Assembly: GCF_000233455.1 (NCBI RefSeq)
Contig: NZ_JH376426.1
Span: 180,496-244,495 of the forward strand
Length of the DNA: 64,000 nucleotides
From: [Clostridium] citroniae WAL-17108
GTDB taxonomy: Bacteria; Bacillota; Clostridia; Lachnospirales; Lachnospiraceae
Direction: 5' to 3'
The stretch's first letter is position 1, and every line of letters begins with the position of its first letter. Below the pieces are notes generated by a model. The model did no database searches. It had not been told where the DNA came from and was given only the letters and a program-made list of their open reading frames with translations. Positions 16,001 to 25,229 of the stretch are shown here, in pieces. The translations under genes and the position numbers were made by a program.

Positions 16001-19000
16001 TTATACTTCTTCATCCTCATCCACATCAGCCATATCATCCAATGCCAGGACTTCTTCCGCCACATTGTCCTCTGTGAGATTCATCTCATTCTCATCCTCA
16101 GAGGCCAGGACCAGCTCATCCTCATCGGAAAGCATAATCTCATCGGAAAGCATCTCATCCGTGTCCAGCTTCACATTGCGGTAACGCTTCATGCCCGTAC
16201 CTGCCGGGATCGGCTTGCCGATGATAACATTTTCCTTTAATCCGATCAGATGATCCACCTTTCCGTTGATGGCCGCCTCGGTCAGAACCTTGGTAGTCTC
16301 CTGGAAGGATGCTGCTGAAAGGAAGGAATCTGTTGCCAGGGATGCCTTGGTGATACCAAGCATTACCTGTCTTCCGTCCGCCGGTTTCTTGCCATCGGCG
16401 ATCAATGCTTCGTTCATCTCGTTATAATCAAGCACATCCATGGATACGCCGGGCAGAACATCGCTGTCGCCGCTCTCCTCGATCTTGATCTTCTTTAACA
16501 TCTGATGAACGATCATCTCAATATGCTTATCATTGATCTCCACGCCCTGGAGACGGTAAACGCGCTGTACTTCCTGAAGCATATAATCCTGAACCGCACG
16601 CACGCCCTTGATCTTCAGGATATCGTGTGGATTGATACTGCCTTCCGTCAGCTCATCGCCTGCTTCCAGCACCTGGCCGTCCAGCACCTTGATCCTGGAG
16701 CCGTAAGGGATCAGATAGGTTTTGGAATTTCCTGTCTCGTTGTCCGTTACAGTAATCTCCCTCTTCTTCTTGGTATCCTTGATCTGTACCACGCCGCCAA
16801 ACTCAGTGATGATGGCAAGACCCTTTGGCTTACGGGCCTCAAAAAGCTCCTCCACACGGGGAAGACCCTGTGTGATATCGCCGCCGGCCACGCCGCCCGT
16901 ATGGAACGTACGCATGGTCAGCTGCGTACCAGGCTCACCGATGGACTGTGCCGCAATGATTCCGACTGCCTCGCCCACCTGTACAGGCTGGCCGGTAGCC
17001 ATGTTGGCGCCGTAACACTTGGCGCACACACCCACGTGGGACTTACAGCTTAAGACTGTACGGATCTTGATTGTCTTTCGGCCGGTCTTGTTCAGCACCT
17101 TCATAACAGCTGCCGCACGCTTTGGTGTACACATATGGTTAGCCTTGACCACAACCTCTCCTGTGTCAGGATCCGTAATGGTCTCAGCAATATAACGTCC
17201 TGTGATCCTCTCTTCCAAGTCCTCGATCATCTCGTTGCCGTCCATGAAAGCCTTGATCTCCATAAACGGGATATCCCTGCCCTCACAGCAGTCCACTTCA
17301 CGGATGATCAGATCCTGAGAAACATCTACCAGACGCCTTGTCAGGTAACCGGAGTCAGCCGTACGCAGAGCCGTATCGGACAGACCTTTACGCGCTCCAT
17401 GGGCGGAGATGAAGTACTCCAGTACGTCCAGACCTTCACGGAAATTGGACTTGATGGGAAGCTCGATGGTGTGTCCCGTTGTATCCGCCATCAGTCCACG
17501 CATACCTGCCAGCTGTTTGATCTGCTTATCAGAACCACGGGCGCCGGAGTCAGCCATCATGTAGATGTTGTTGTACTTATCCAGCCCGGTCAGCAGGTCA
17601 TGGGTCAGCTGATCATCGGTGGTTTTCCAGGTCTCAATTACCTCTTTATAGCGCTCCTCCTCGGTGATCAGTCCGCGGCGGTAGTTCTTGGCAATACGGT
17701 CAACGGTTGCCTGCGCTTCCTCGATCAGCCTCGGCTTGCTCTCAGGCACGGTCATATCGGAAATGGAAACCGTCATGGCTGCCCTGGTGGAATACTTGTA
17801 ACCGATAGCCTTGATATCGTCCAGTGTCACGGCTGTCTGGGTAGCGCCATGGACATTGATAACCTTTTCAAGAATCTGCTTCAACTGCTTCTTGGCCACA
17901 TGGAAGTCTACTTCCAGCTTTAACTCATTCTCCGGGATGCTTCTGTCCACAAAGCCCAGATCCTGAGGAATGATTTCATTGAAAATAAAACGTCCGATGG
18001 TGGATTCAATCACACCGGTTTTCACAGTACCGTCCGCCATGGTCTTGTTGACCCTTACCTTGACGCGTGAATGCAGGGTTGCCTCCTGGTTCTCATAAGC
18101 CAGGATCGCCTCATTGACGCTCTTGAAAACCATGCCCTCACCCTTTGCGCCGGGACGCTCCTGGGTCAGATAGTAGATACCGAGTACCATATCCTGTGAA
18201 GGAACGGCAACAGGGCCGCCGTCTGAAGGCTTTAACAGGTTGTTAGGGCTTAAGAGCAGGAAGCGGCATTCTGCCTGTGCCTCTACGGACAACGGCAGAT
18301 GGACAGCCATCTGGTCGCCGTCAAAGTCGGCGTTAAACGCAGTACACACAAGAGGATGAAGCTTGATCGCCTTGCCCTCTACCAGAATCGGCTCAAATGC
18401 CTGGATTCCCAGTCTATGGAGCGTAGGGGCACGGTTCAGCATAACAGGGTGCTCTTTGATAACATCCTCCAGCACATCCCATACTTCTGACTGCAGTCTC
18501 TCCACCATCTTCTTGGCGTTCTTTATATTGTGGGCGGTTCCGTTGGAAACCAGCTCCTTCATAACAAAGGGCTTAAACAGCTCGATAGCCATCTCCTTGG
18601 GAAGACCGCACTGGTAGATCTTCAGTTCAGGTCCTACTACGATAACAGAACGTCCGGAGTAGTCAACACGCTTGCCCAGAAGGTTCTGGCGGAAACGTCC
18701 CTGCTTACCCTTTAACATATCGGAAAGGGACTTGAGTGCACGGTTGCCCGGGCCGGTAACAGGTCTGCCGCGGCGGCCGTTGTCGATCAGGGCATCCACA
18801 GCCTCCTGGAGCATACGCTTCTCGTTGCGGACAATGATATCCGGAGCGCCCAGTTCCAGCAGTCTTGCAAGACGGTTGTTCCTGTTGATGATCCTTCTGT
18901 ATAAGTCGTTAAGGTCAGAGGTGGCAAAACGTCCGCCGTCCAGCTGTACCATGGGACGGATATCAGGCGGGATCACAGGGATCACATCCATGATCATCCA

Positions 19001-19696
19001 CTCGGGACGGTTGCCGGAGTTTAAGAATGCCTCCACCACTTCCAGCCTCTTGATGATCCTTGCACGCTTCTGGCCCGTGGAATCCGCCAGGGCCTTGCGC
19101 AGGTCCAGAGAATCCTTTTCCAGGTTAATGCTCCTTAACAGTTCCTGCACGGCCTCAGCGCCCATTCCCACACGGAAACCGCCGGTGCCGCCGTACTTCT
19201 CCACCTCTTCCCGGTACTCCTTCTCAGACAGTACCTGCTTATACTGCAGGCTGGTGGAACCGGCATCCAATACAATATAGGAGGCAAAATACAGCACCTT
19301 CTCCAGTGTTCTGGGGGAGATGTCCAGGATCAGGCCCATACGGCTGGGAATTCCCTTAAAATACCAGATATGGGATACGGGAGCGGCCAGCTTGATGTGG
19401 CCCATGCGCTCTCTACGGACACTTGCCTTTGTCACTTCCACGCCGCATCGGTCGCAGATAACACCTTTATAACGAATCTTCTTGTATTTACCACAATGAC
19501 ACTCCCAGTCCTTACTAGGCCCGAAGATCCTCTCACAGAACAGGCCGTCTTTCTCCGGCTTTAACGTTCTGTAGTTAATGGTCTCCGGCTTTTTGACCTC
19601 GCCGTGGGACCACTCCAGGATCTTATCAGGGGAGGCCAGACCAATCTTAATGGCATCAAATGTCATTGGATGATAAGTTTCATTAGTTTCTGGCAT
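16001..19696 (-). CDS. rpoC: DNA-directed RNA polymerase subunit beta'
   Basis: Largest catalytic subunit of RNA polymerase, 1231 residues, typical for Clostridia. Seen: the N-terminal zinc site CHCGKYKKIRYKGVICDRCG near residue 70, the catalytic Mg motif NADFDGDQMAVH near residue 450, and the second cysteine cluster around CKSHVGVCAKC. The bridge-helix/trigger-loop region with HTGGVAGGDITQGLPRVEELFEARKP follows. The second of two ATGs (19696) has the better spacing to GGGAG. It lies 16 bases after rpoB. The tail is very acidic (DMADVDEDEEV). Confidence 0.99.
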   Translation of the reverse strand: MPETNETYHPMTFDAIKIGLASPDKILEWSHGEVKKPETINYRTLKPEKDGLFCERIFGPSKDWECHCGKYKKIRYKGVICDRCGVEVTKASVRRERMGHIKLAAPVSHIWYFKGIPSRMGLILDISPRTLEKVLYFASYIVLDAGSTSLQYKQVLSEKEYREEVEKYGGTGGFRVGMGAEAVQELLRSINLEKDSLDLRKALADSTGQKRARIIKRLEVVEAFLNSGNRPEWMIMDVIPVIPPDIRPMVQLDGGRFATSDLNDLYRRIINRNNRLARLLELGAPDIIVRNEKRMLQEAVDALIDNGRRGRPVTGPGNRALKSLSDMLKGKQGRFRQNLLGKRVDYSGRSVIVVGPELKIYQCGLPKEMAIELFKPFVMKELVSNGTAHNIKNAKKMVERLQSEVWDVLEDVIKEHPVMLNRAPTLHRLGIQAFEPILVEGKAIKLHPLVCTAFNADFDGDQMAVHLPLSVEAQAECRFLLLSPNNLLKPSDGGPVAVPSQDMVLGIYYLTQERPGAKGEGMVFKSVNEAILAYENQEATLHSRVKVRVNKTMADGTVKTGVIESTIGRFIFNEIIPQDLGFVDRSIPENELKLEVDFHVAKKQLKQILEKVINVHGATQTAVTLDDIKAIGYKYSTRAAMTVSISDMTVPESKPRLIEEAQATVDRIAKNYRRGLITEEERYKEVIETWKTTDDQLTHDLLTGLDKYNNIYMMADSGARGSDKQIKQLAGMRGLMADTTGHTIELPIKSNFREGLDVLEYFISAHGARKGLSDTALRTADSGYLTRRLVDVSQDLIIREVDCCEGRDIPFMEIKAFMDGNEMIEDLEERITGRYIAETITDPDTGEVVVKANHMCTPKRAAAVMKVLNKTGRKTIKIRTVLSCKSHVGVCAKCYGANMATGQPVQVGEAVGIIAAQSIGEPGTQLTMRTFHTGGVAGGDITQGLPRVEELFEARKPKGLAIITEFGGVVQIKDTKKKREITVTDNETGNSKTYLIPYGSRIKVLDGQVLEAGDELTEGSINPHDILKIKGVRAVQDYMLQEVQRVYRLQGVEINDKHIEMIVHQMLKKIKIEESGDSDVLPGVSMDVLDYNEMNEALIADGKKPADGRQVMLGITKASLATDSFLSAASFQETTKVLTEAAINGKVDHLIGLKENVIIGKPIPAGTGMKRYRNVKLDTDEMLSDEIMLSDEDELVLASEDENEMNLTEDNVAEEVLALDDMADVDEDEEV

Positions 19697-19712
19697 GAGC
19701 ATTTACTCCCTT

Positions 19713-22700
19713 CTATTCTTCGTCTTCATCGTCAGCAGAATCATCCAGGAAGATCTCCTCATCATCTGCCTCCTCGATATAATCATCGGCTGCCTCTTCT
19801 TCGTCCACAGTCACCAGTTCGTTGTTCTTGAACTCCTGTTCCTGGTAGCCCAATTCAGCATAAGGCTCCTCTGAAGGTGCAAAACGGCGGTCGCCTTCCA
19901 GCATGGCGCGAAGCTCTGTATCGCCGTAATCGATATTCTCGGCCATCTCAACTTCCGTGCCGTCATCGCGCAGAACCTGAACATCCAGTCCAAGGGACTG
20001 CATTTCCTTAAGGAGAACCTTAAAGGACTCAGGCACGCCCGGTTCAGGGATGTTCTCGCCCTTAATAATGGCTTCATAGGTCTTCACACGGCCTACCACG
20101 TCATCCGACTTCACAGTCATGATCTCCTGCAGGGTGTAGGAAGCGCCATATGCCTCCAGAGCCCAAACCTCCATCTCTCCGAAACGCTGTCCGCCGAACT
20201 GTGCTTTGCCGCCCAGTGGCTGCTGTGTTACCAGGGAGTATGGGCCGGTTGAACGGGCATGGATCTTATCATCAACCAGATGGTGCAGTTTCAGATAATG
20301 CATGTGTCCGATGGTAACGGCTCCGTCAAAGAACTCGCCGGTACGTCCATCGCGCAGGCGCACTTTACCATCCCGGCTGATGGGGACACCCTTCCACAGT
20401 TCGCGGTGCTCCAGATGGGAGCCAAGGTAGTCCATAACCTCGGGTTTAATAAGGTCTTTATATTTTGCCTCAAAGTCTTCCCATGTCATATTTACATAAT
20501 CGCTGGAAAGCTCCAGGGTATCCTGAATATCATTCTCGTTTGCTCCGTCAAAGATAGGCGTGGACACGTTAAAGCCCAATGCCTTGGCAGCAAGGCTTAA
20601 GTGGATCTCCAGCACCTGTCCGATGTTCATACGTGAAGGCACGCCAAGAGGATTCAGCACAATGTCCAGAGGACGGCCATTGGGCAGGAATGGCATATCT
20701 TCCACAGGAAGCACGCGGGAAACAACACCCTTGTTGCCGTGACGTCCGGCCATCTTATCACCAACGGAAATCTTACGCTTCTGGGCAATATAGATTCTCA
20801 CGGTTTCGTTCACGCCAGGGGAAAGCTCGTCTCCGTTCTCCCTTGTAAACACCTTTGCGTCCACAATGATGCCGTAGGCACCATGGGGCACCTTTAAGGA
20901 AGTATCCCTTACTTCCCTTGCCTTCTCACCGAAGATGGCACGAAGCAGCCTTTCCTCAGCGGTCAGTTCCGTCTCTCCCTTGGGAGTAACCTTACCTACC
21001 AGGATATCTCCTGCGCGCACCTCAGCGCCGATACGGATAATACCGCGCTCATCCAGATCCTTTAACGCATCCTCGCCCACGCCGGGAACATCACGTGTGA
21101 TCTCTTCCGGTCCCAGCTTGGTGTCACGGGCCTCTGCCTCGTACTCCTCAATGTGGACCGATGTATATACGTCTTCCTGGACCAGACGCTCAGAGAGAAG
21201 AACCGCATCCTCGTAGTTGTATCCTTCCCAGGTCATGAATCCGATCAGCGGGTTCTTGCCAAGGGCGATCTCGCCGTTGGATGTGGATGGGCCATCGGCA
21301 ATTACCTCCCCAACCTCCACGTGGTCGTTCTTATAAACGATCGGCTTCTGGTTGTAGCAGTTGCTCTGGTTGCTTCTCTTAAACTTGGTCAGATGGTATA
21401 CATCACGGTTGCCGTCCTTATCCCTCTTGATGATGATCTCGTTGGATGCGGAACGTTCAACCACACCGGCATTCTTTGCAACCACGCAAACGCCGGAGTC
21501 AACAGCTGCCTTTGCCTCAATACCGGTTCCTACTGCAGGCGCTTCCGTGGTCAGAAGGGGCACTGCCTGACGCTGCATGTTGGATCCCATCAGGGCGCGG
21601 TTAGCATCATCGTTCTCCAGGAAAGGAATCATGGCCGTAGCCACGGAGAATACCATTTTCGGAGAAACGTCCATCAGGTCAATGGACTTTTTCTGGAACT
21701 CGGATGTCTCTGTACGGAAACGTCCGGATACATTATTATGGATAAAATGCCCCTCGTCATCCAGTGCCTCATTCGCCTGGGCAACCACGAAGTTATCCTC
21801 CTCGTCAGCTGTCAGGTACACCACCTCGTCCGTAACCCTGGGGTTATTCGGATCCGTGCTCTTATCCACCACACGGTAAGGCGCTTCGATAAAGCCGTAC
21901 TGGTTCACCCTTGCATAGGTTGCCAGTGAGTTGATCAGACCAATGTTGGGACCCTCAGGCGTCTCAATGGGGCACATACGTCCGTAATGGGTGTAGTGTA
22001 CATCTCGCACCTCAAATCCGGCACGGTCCCTTGACAGACCGCCAGGGCCCAGGGCGGAGAGACGGCGCTTATGGGTCAGCTCAGCCAGAGGGTTATTCTG
22101 ATCCATGAACTGGGACAGCTGGGAACTTCCGAAGAACTCCTTAACCGCCGCGGTCACGGGTTTGATATTGATCAGGGACTGGGGCGTAATACCGTCCATA
22201 TCCTGGGTTGTCATACGTTCCCTTACCACACGCTCCATACGGGACAGACCGATGCGGTACTGGTTCTGAAGCAGTTCGCCCACGGCGCGGATCCGCCGGT
22301 TGCCCAAATGGTCGATATCATCTGCGTTTCCCACTTGCTGCTCAAGGTGCATATTATAGTTAATGGAAGCAAGAATATCTTCCTTTGTGATATGCTTTGG
22401 GATCAGGTCATGGATATTCCTGCGGATCGCTTCTTTCAGCTCCTGGGGATCGGTGCCAGCTTCTTCCAGAATAGAAGAAAGTGCAGGGTAGTATACTAAT
22501 TCCGTGACCCCCACCTCTTCAGGATCAAAGGGCACATAGGAGGAGAGTTCCACCATCATGTTGGATAAAACCTTCTGCTTCCTGTCAGGTCCGTCAACCC
22601 AGACATAAGGAACAGCGGCATTCTGGATCTGCATGGCAAAATCCTTGTTAAGCTTGGTTCCGGCCTCTGCCAGGATCTCACCTGTGGAAGTATCCACCAC

Positions 22701-23591
22701 ATCCTCTGCAAGCACCTGTCCGTTCAGACGGTACTTGAAGGAAAGCTTCTTATTAAATTTATATCTTCCCACTTTGGCCAGATCATATCTTCTGGGATCA
22801 AAGAACATACTGTTAAGCAAACTTTCCGCACTGTCAACAGATAATGGCTCACCGGGACGAATCTTCTTGTATAGTTCCAGCAGACCATCCTGGTAATTAT
22901 CGGATGTATCCTTTCCAAAGCTGGCTAATAACTTAGGCTCTTCACCAAAGAGCTCCAGAATCTCCGCATTGGTACCGAATCCCAGGGCACGGATCAGAAC
23001 AGTCACTGGTACCTTACGGGTTCTGTCTACACGTACATAGAACACGTCATTGGAATCTGTCTCATATTCCAGCCATGCACCACGGTTGGGGATGACAGTA
23101 CAGGTATACAGTTCCTTACCTACCTTATCATGGCCAATACCGTAGTAGATACCAGGGGAACGTACCAGCTGGCTGACGATAACACGCTCAGCACCGTTGA
23201 TCACAAAGGAACCGGTATCTGTCATCAAAGGCAGGTCGCCCATGAATATCTCGTGTTCGTTCATTTCATCTTTATCTTTATTGTACAGTCTTACCTTTAC
23301 CTTTAGTGGTGCGGCGTAAGTTGCATCCCGTTCTTTACACTCTTCGATGGTATATTTAATATCATCCTTACACAATGTAAAGTCAACGAATTCCAGACTT
23401 AAATGTCCTGCGAAGTCTGCTATCGGAGAGATATCATCAAAAGCTTCCCTGAGTCCTTCGGCTAAGAACCACTGGTAGGAGTCTTTTTGAATCTCAATCA
23501 GGTTTGGCATCTCAAGCACTTCTTTCTGTCTTGAGTAGCTCATTCTTACGCTTTTCCCGGCCGGTACCGGACGTATTCTGCTTTTCTCCAT
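19713..23591 (-). CDS. rpoB: DNA-directed RNA polymerase subunit beta
   Basis: Beta subunit of RNA polymerase, 1292 residues from the ATG at 23591; the frame extends further upstream but the extra segment does not resemble RpoB and lies in the leader. The rifampicin-binding cluster (GSSQLSQFMDQNNPL, then THKRRLSALGPGGL) has the ordinary sensitive residues. The C-terminus ends in an acidic tail (EEADDEEIFLDDSADDEDEE) of about 35 residues, like that of RpoC. The usual upstream neighbour rplL is absent here; the gene has its own promoter at 23818-23846 and a leader of about 220 bases. Confidence 0.99.
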   Translation of the reverse strand: MEKSRIRPVPAGKSVRMSYSRQKEVLEMPNLIEIQKDSYQWFLAEGLREAFDDISPIADFAGHLSLEFVDFTLCKDDIKYTIEECKERDATYAAPLKVKVRLYNKDKDEMNEHEIFMGDLPLMTDTGSFVINGAERVIVSQLVRSPGIYYGIGHDKVGKELYTCTVIPNRGAWLEYETDSNDVFYVRVDRTRKVPVTVLIRALGFGTNAEILELFGEEPKLLASFGKDTSDNYQDGLLELYKKIRPGEPLSVDSAESLLNSMFFDPRRYDLAKVGRYKFNKKLSFKYRLNGQVLAEDVVDTSTGEILAEAGTKLNKDFAMQIQNAAVPYVWVDGPDRKQKVLSNMMVELSSYVPFDPEEVGVTELVYYPALSSILEEAGTDPQELKEAIRRNIHDLIPKHITKEDILASINYNMHLEQQVGNADDIDHLGNRRIRAVGELLQNQYRIGLSRMERVVRERMTTQDMDGITPQSLINIKPVTAAVKEFFGSSQLSQFMDQNNPLAELTHKRRLSALGPGGLSRDRAGFEVRDVHYTHYGRMCPIETPEGPNIGLINSLATYARVNQYGFIEAPYRVVDKSTDPNNPRVTDEVVYLTADEEDNFVVAQANEALDDEGHFIHNNVSGRFRTETSEFQKKSIDLMDVSPKMVFSVATAMIPFLENDDANRALMGSNMQRQAVPLLTTEAPAVGTGIEAKAAVDSGVCVVAKNAGVVERSASNEIIIKRDKDGNRDVYHLTKFKRSNQSNCYNQKPIVYKNDHVEVGEVIADGPSTSNGEIALGKNPLIGFMTWEGYNYEDAVLLSERLVQEDVYTSVHIEEYEAEARDTKLGPEEITRDVPGVGEDALKDLDERGIIRIGAEVRAGDILVGKVTPKGETELTAEERLLRAIFGEKAREVRDTSLKVPHGAYGIIVDAKVFTRENGDELSPGVNETVRIYIAQKRKISVGDKMAGRHGNKGVVSRVLPVEDMPFLPNGRPLDIVLNPLGVPSRMNIGQVLEIHLSLAAKALGFNVSTPIFDGANENDIQDTLELSSDYVNMTWEDFEAKYKDLIKPEVMDYLGSHLEHRELWKGVPISRDGKVRLRDGRTGEFFDGAVTIGHMHYLKLHHLVDDKIHARSTGPYSLVTQQPLGGKAQFGGQRFGEMEVWALEAYGASYTLQEIMTVKSDDVVGRVKTYEAIIKGENIPEPGVPESFKVLLKEMQSLGLDVQVLRDDGTEVEMAENIDYGDTELRAMLEGDRRFAPSEEPYAELGYQEQEFKNNELVTVDEEEAADDYIEEADDEEIFLDDSADDEDEE

Positions 23592-23817
23592 TGACGTTTC
23601 ACCCCTGTTTTCTAATTTGGTTCGTAATATTTTTATTCCGTTTGTTATTGATACAATCTTCACTGAAATCCAGTGCTGCCGCGGGGGATGATCCCTCCGG
23701 GAGGCAGTAACATTGCGCCGAACAAAACAAAATATCACTGTCGTTCTCTGTGATTGGGCGGAGGGCATCTTACCAAAGGGCGCAAAAAGCCCACCTCACC
23801 ACAATAGTGCACACTCC

Positions 23818-23846
23818 ATAATAACACAGCCCTGTCAAGGTGTCAA
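23818..23846 (-). promoter_or_regulatory. Promoter of rpoBC
   Basis: Perfect -35 TTGACA (23846-23841), 17-base spacer and TATTAT (23823-23818), a five-of-six -10. A second TTGACA starts eight bases further along (23838-23833). The strength suits an RNA polymerase operon, giving a leader of about 220 bases. Confidence 0.75.
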
Positions 23847-23857
23847 GCATTTTTTAC

Positions 23858-23886
23858 TTGCTTTTTGCCGGTGAAAATGATATACT
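23858..23886 (+). promoter_or_regulatory. Promoter of the small membrane-protein gene
   Basis: -35 TTGCTT at 23858-23863, 17-base spacer, -10 TATACT at 23881-23886. It is back to back with the rpoBC promoter, 11 bases between the two -35 elements. Confidence 0.55.
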
Positions 23887-24098
23887 ATTAAAGAATGTCC
23901 CCTGGGGTTGTGGAATAATTAACAGGTGTACCAGAGCATGCCAGAAAAATATTTGTGCCTGTCTGACTGCTCCGCTTGCAAGGGCGGAGACTGCTGATCC
24001 GATATGAGAAGATGAGCAGCCAGACAGGTGCAATGATGTTTCAAGCAGGCTCCAACGGGGGGAATGACAATATATTTACAGTTTGGAGGTATACCTTT

Positions 24099-24548
24099 AT
24101 GGCAGATACCATTATGCACGTACTGCTTGTAATCTTAGCCATTGCAGTGGTCGTTCTGGTTGTTCTCTATTTTCTGGGGAACAGGCTGCAGAAGCGTCAG
24201 CTGGAGCAGCAGCAGCTCATAGACGCGGCTGCCCAGACCGTATCCATCCTGGTGATTGACAAGAAGAAGATGAAGATTACCCAGGCCGGACTACCAAAGG
24301 CAGTGACTGACCAGACGCCAAAGTACATGCGTTGGGCAAAGGTACCGGTGGTCAAGGCTAAGATCGGTCCTAAGGTCATGACTCTCATCGCGGACGGACG
24401 GGTGTTTGAATCCCTGCCCATCAAGACAGAGGCCAAGGTTGTGATCAGCGGTATTTACATCACCCAGATCAAAAGCGTGCGCGGGGGCGCGATCCCGACT
24501 CCTCCCAAGAAGAAGGGGTTCTTTGCCAGATTCAGGAAGAACAAGTAA
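24099..24548 (+). CDS. Small single-pass membrane protein, unknown function
   Basis: 149 residues from the ATG at 24099 (GGAGG nine bases upstream). A hydrophobic segment at about residues 5-28 (HVLLVILAIAVVVLVVLYFLG) is followed by a Gln-rich stretch (QKRQLEQQQLIDAAAQ) and a soluble domain with a conserved-looking core VSILVIDKKKMKITQAGLP. The tail is strongly basic (PPKKKGFFARFRKNK). I do not recognise the family. The layout suggests a membrane-anchored protein with a cytoplasmic beta-rich domain. It is monocistronic, bounded by its own promoter and a terminator. Confidence 0.8.
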   Translation: MADTIMHVLLVILAIAVVVLVVLYFLGNRLQKRQLEQQQLIDAAAQTVSILVIDKKKMKITQAGLPKAVTDQTPKYMRWAKVPVVKAKIGPKVMTLIADGRVFESLPIKTEAKVVISGIYITQIKSVRGGAIPTPPKKKGFFARFRKNK

Positions 24549-24550
24549 AC

Positions 24551-24580
24551 AAAAAGAAGCGGCCAAACCGCTTCTTTTTT
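24551..24580. terminator. Bidirectional intrinsic terminator
   Basis: GAAGCGG (24556-24562), loop CCAAA, CCGCTTC (24568-24574), with A5 before and T6 after. It starts two bases past the stop of the small membrane protein and also faces the convergent DUF1934 gene. Confidence 0.92.
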
Positions 24581-24656
24581 ATTTGCCTTTATACCATTTG
24601 CCTTCATACCGCTTCTTACCATTCCTGCACATTCCCGCATCATCAGCACATATACT

Positions 24657-25106
24657 TTAATTAGCGGACATCTGTGTGTAGGAACCGGCACATGACTGGA
24701 CATCCAGCCGTATGCTGCAGTCCGACAGATGCTCGTAGTTGATGTCCAGGGAGTAGTCAATATCCACCTTCAGGCTGTCAGGCTGTTCCTTGATCTTTAT
24801 CTTGTTTGCCTGGATCCCCACCACCATATCCCCCAGGGGGGTAGTATAGCAGGACAGGTTTTTCTTGTTCTTCTCAAACTGCATATGGGTGTTGGCGATT
24901 CCCTTTTTGATGATATCCATCCCCACCGGGGATATCTTGATCACGTTCTTCACCTTGCCCTCAAAGCCTTCCATCACTTCATCATAGAGGATGTAGTGCT
25001 TTCCATTCTTCTGATAGTAATCACCCCTCACTATCATCTCGACGTCTGAGTCCTCTTCGTCCATCATCTGGATACCGCTGATAGTGATCAGCACATCTTT
25101 CGTCAT
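24657..25106 (-). CDS. DUF1934 domain protein
   Basis: 149-residue protein of the DUF1934/YwiB family, a small beta-barrel of unknown function found across Firmicutes. The pattern MTKDVLITISGIQ, then YILYDE, then KISPVGMDIIKKG and MQFEKNKKNLSCYTTPLGDMVVGI matches that family. GAGGAAG precedes the ATG. It lies downstream of ddl on the same strand with a 115-base gap and probably shares its transcript. No catalytic residues can be assigned. Confidence 0.85.
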   Translation of the reverse strand: MTKDVLITISGIQMMDEEDSDVEMIVRGDYYQKNGKHYILYDEVMEGFEGKVKNVIKISPVGMDIIKKGIANTHMQFEKNKKNLSCYTTPLGDMVVGIQANKIKIKEQPDSLKVDIDYSLDINYEHLSDCSIRLDVQSCAGSYTQMSAN

Positions 25107-25145
25107 AGTTCTTCCTCTTTTCCTCGCCCGTCACCTGTGCCTGTC

Positions 25146-25229
25146 TTACAGCCGTTTACGTGCAAACGCATTTCGCCTGCCCAGCGAGGTCCTTATGAGC
25201 TTAGTATCGTCAAAGTTTCCATTATGCAT
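25146..25229 (-). CDS. Possible 27-residue small ORF overlapping ddl end
   Basis: An ATG at 25229 overlaps the ddl stop by eight bases and opens a 27-codon frame rich in basic residues (ends NAFARKRL). It could be a translationally coupled micropeptide or a chance frame in the gap before the DUF1934 gene. No distinct ribosome site is visible. Confidence 0.2.
   Translation of the reverse strand: MHNGNFDDTKLIRTSLGRRNAFARKRL

Larger units (their letters stand above)
23592..24098. promoter_or_regulatory. Divergent region upstream of rpoB
   Basis: A 507-base gap between the rpoB ATG and the small membrane-protein gene. The rpoB leader (about 23592-23811) has G/C-rich inverted repeats around 23673-23706 (outer TGCC/GGCA arms on the minus strand) that could fold in the transcript. 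The divergent promoters lie at 23818-23886. No gene is convincing inside. Confidence 0.6.

Noticed and set aside
16505..17923. Long plus-strand frames opposite rpoC
   Set aside because: They mirror the highly conserved rpoC reading frame and have no ribosome site or family likeness.
22071..22170. Rifampicin-resistance changes in rpoB
   Set aside because: The cluster residues match the ordinary sensitive pattern.
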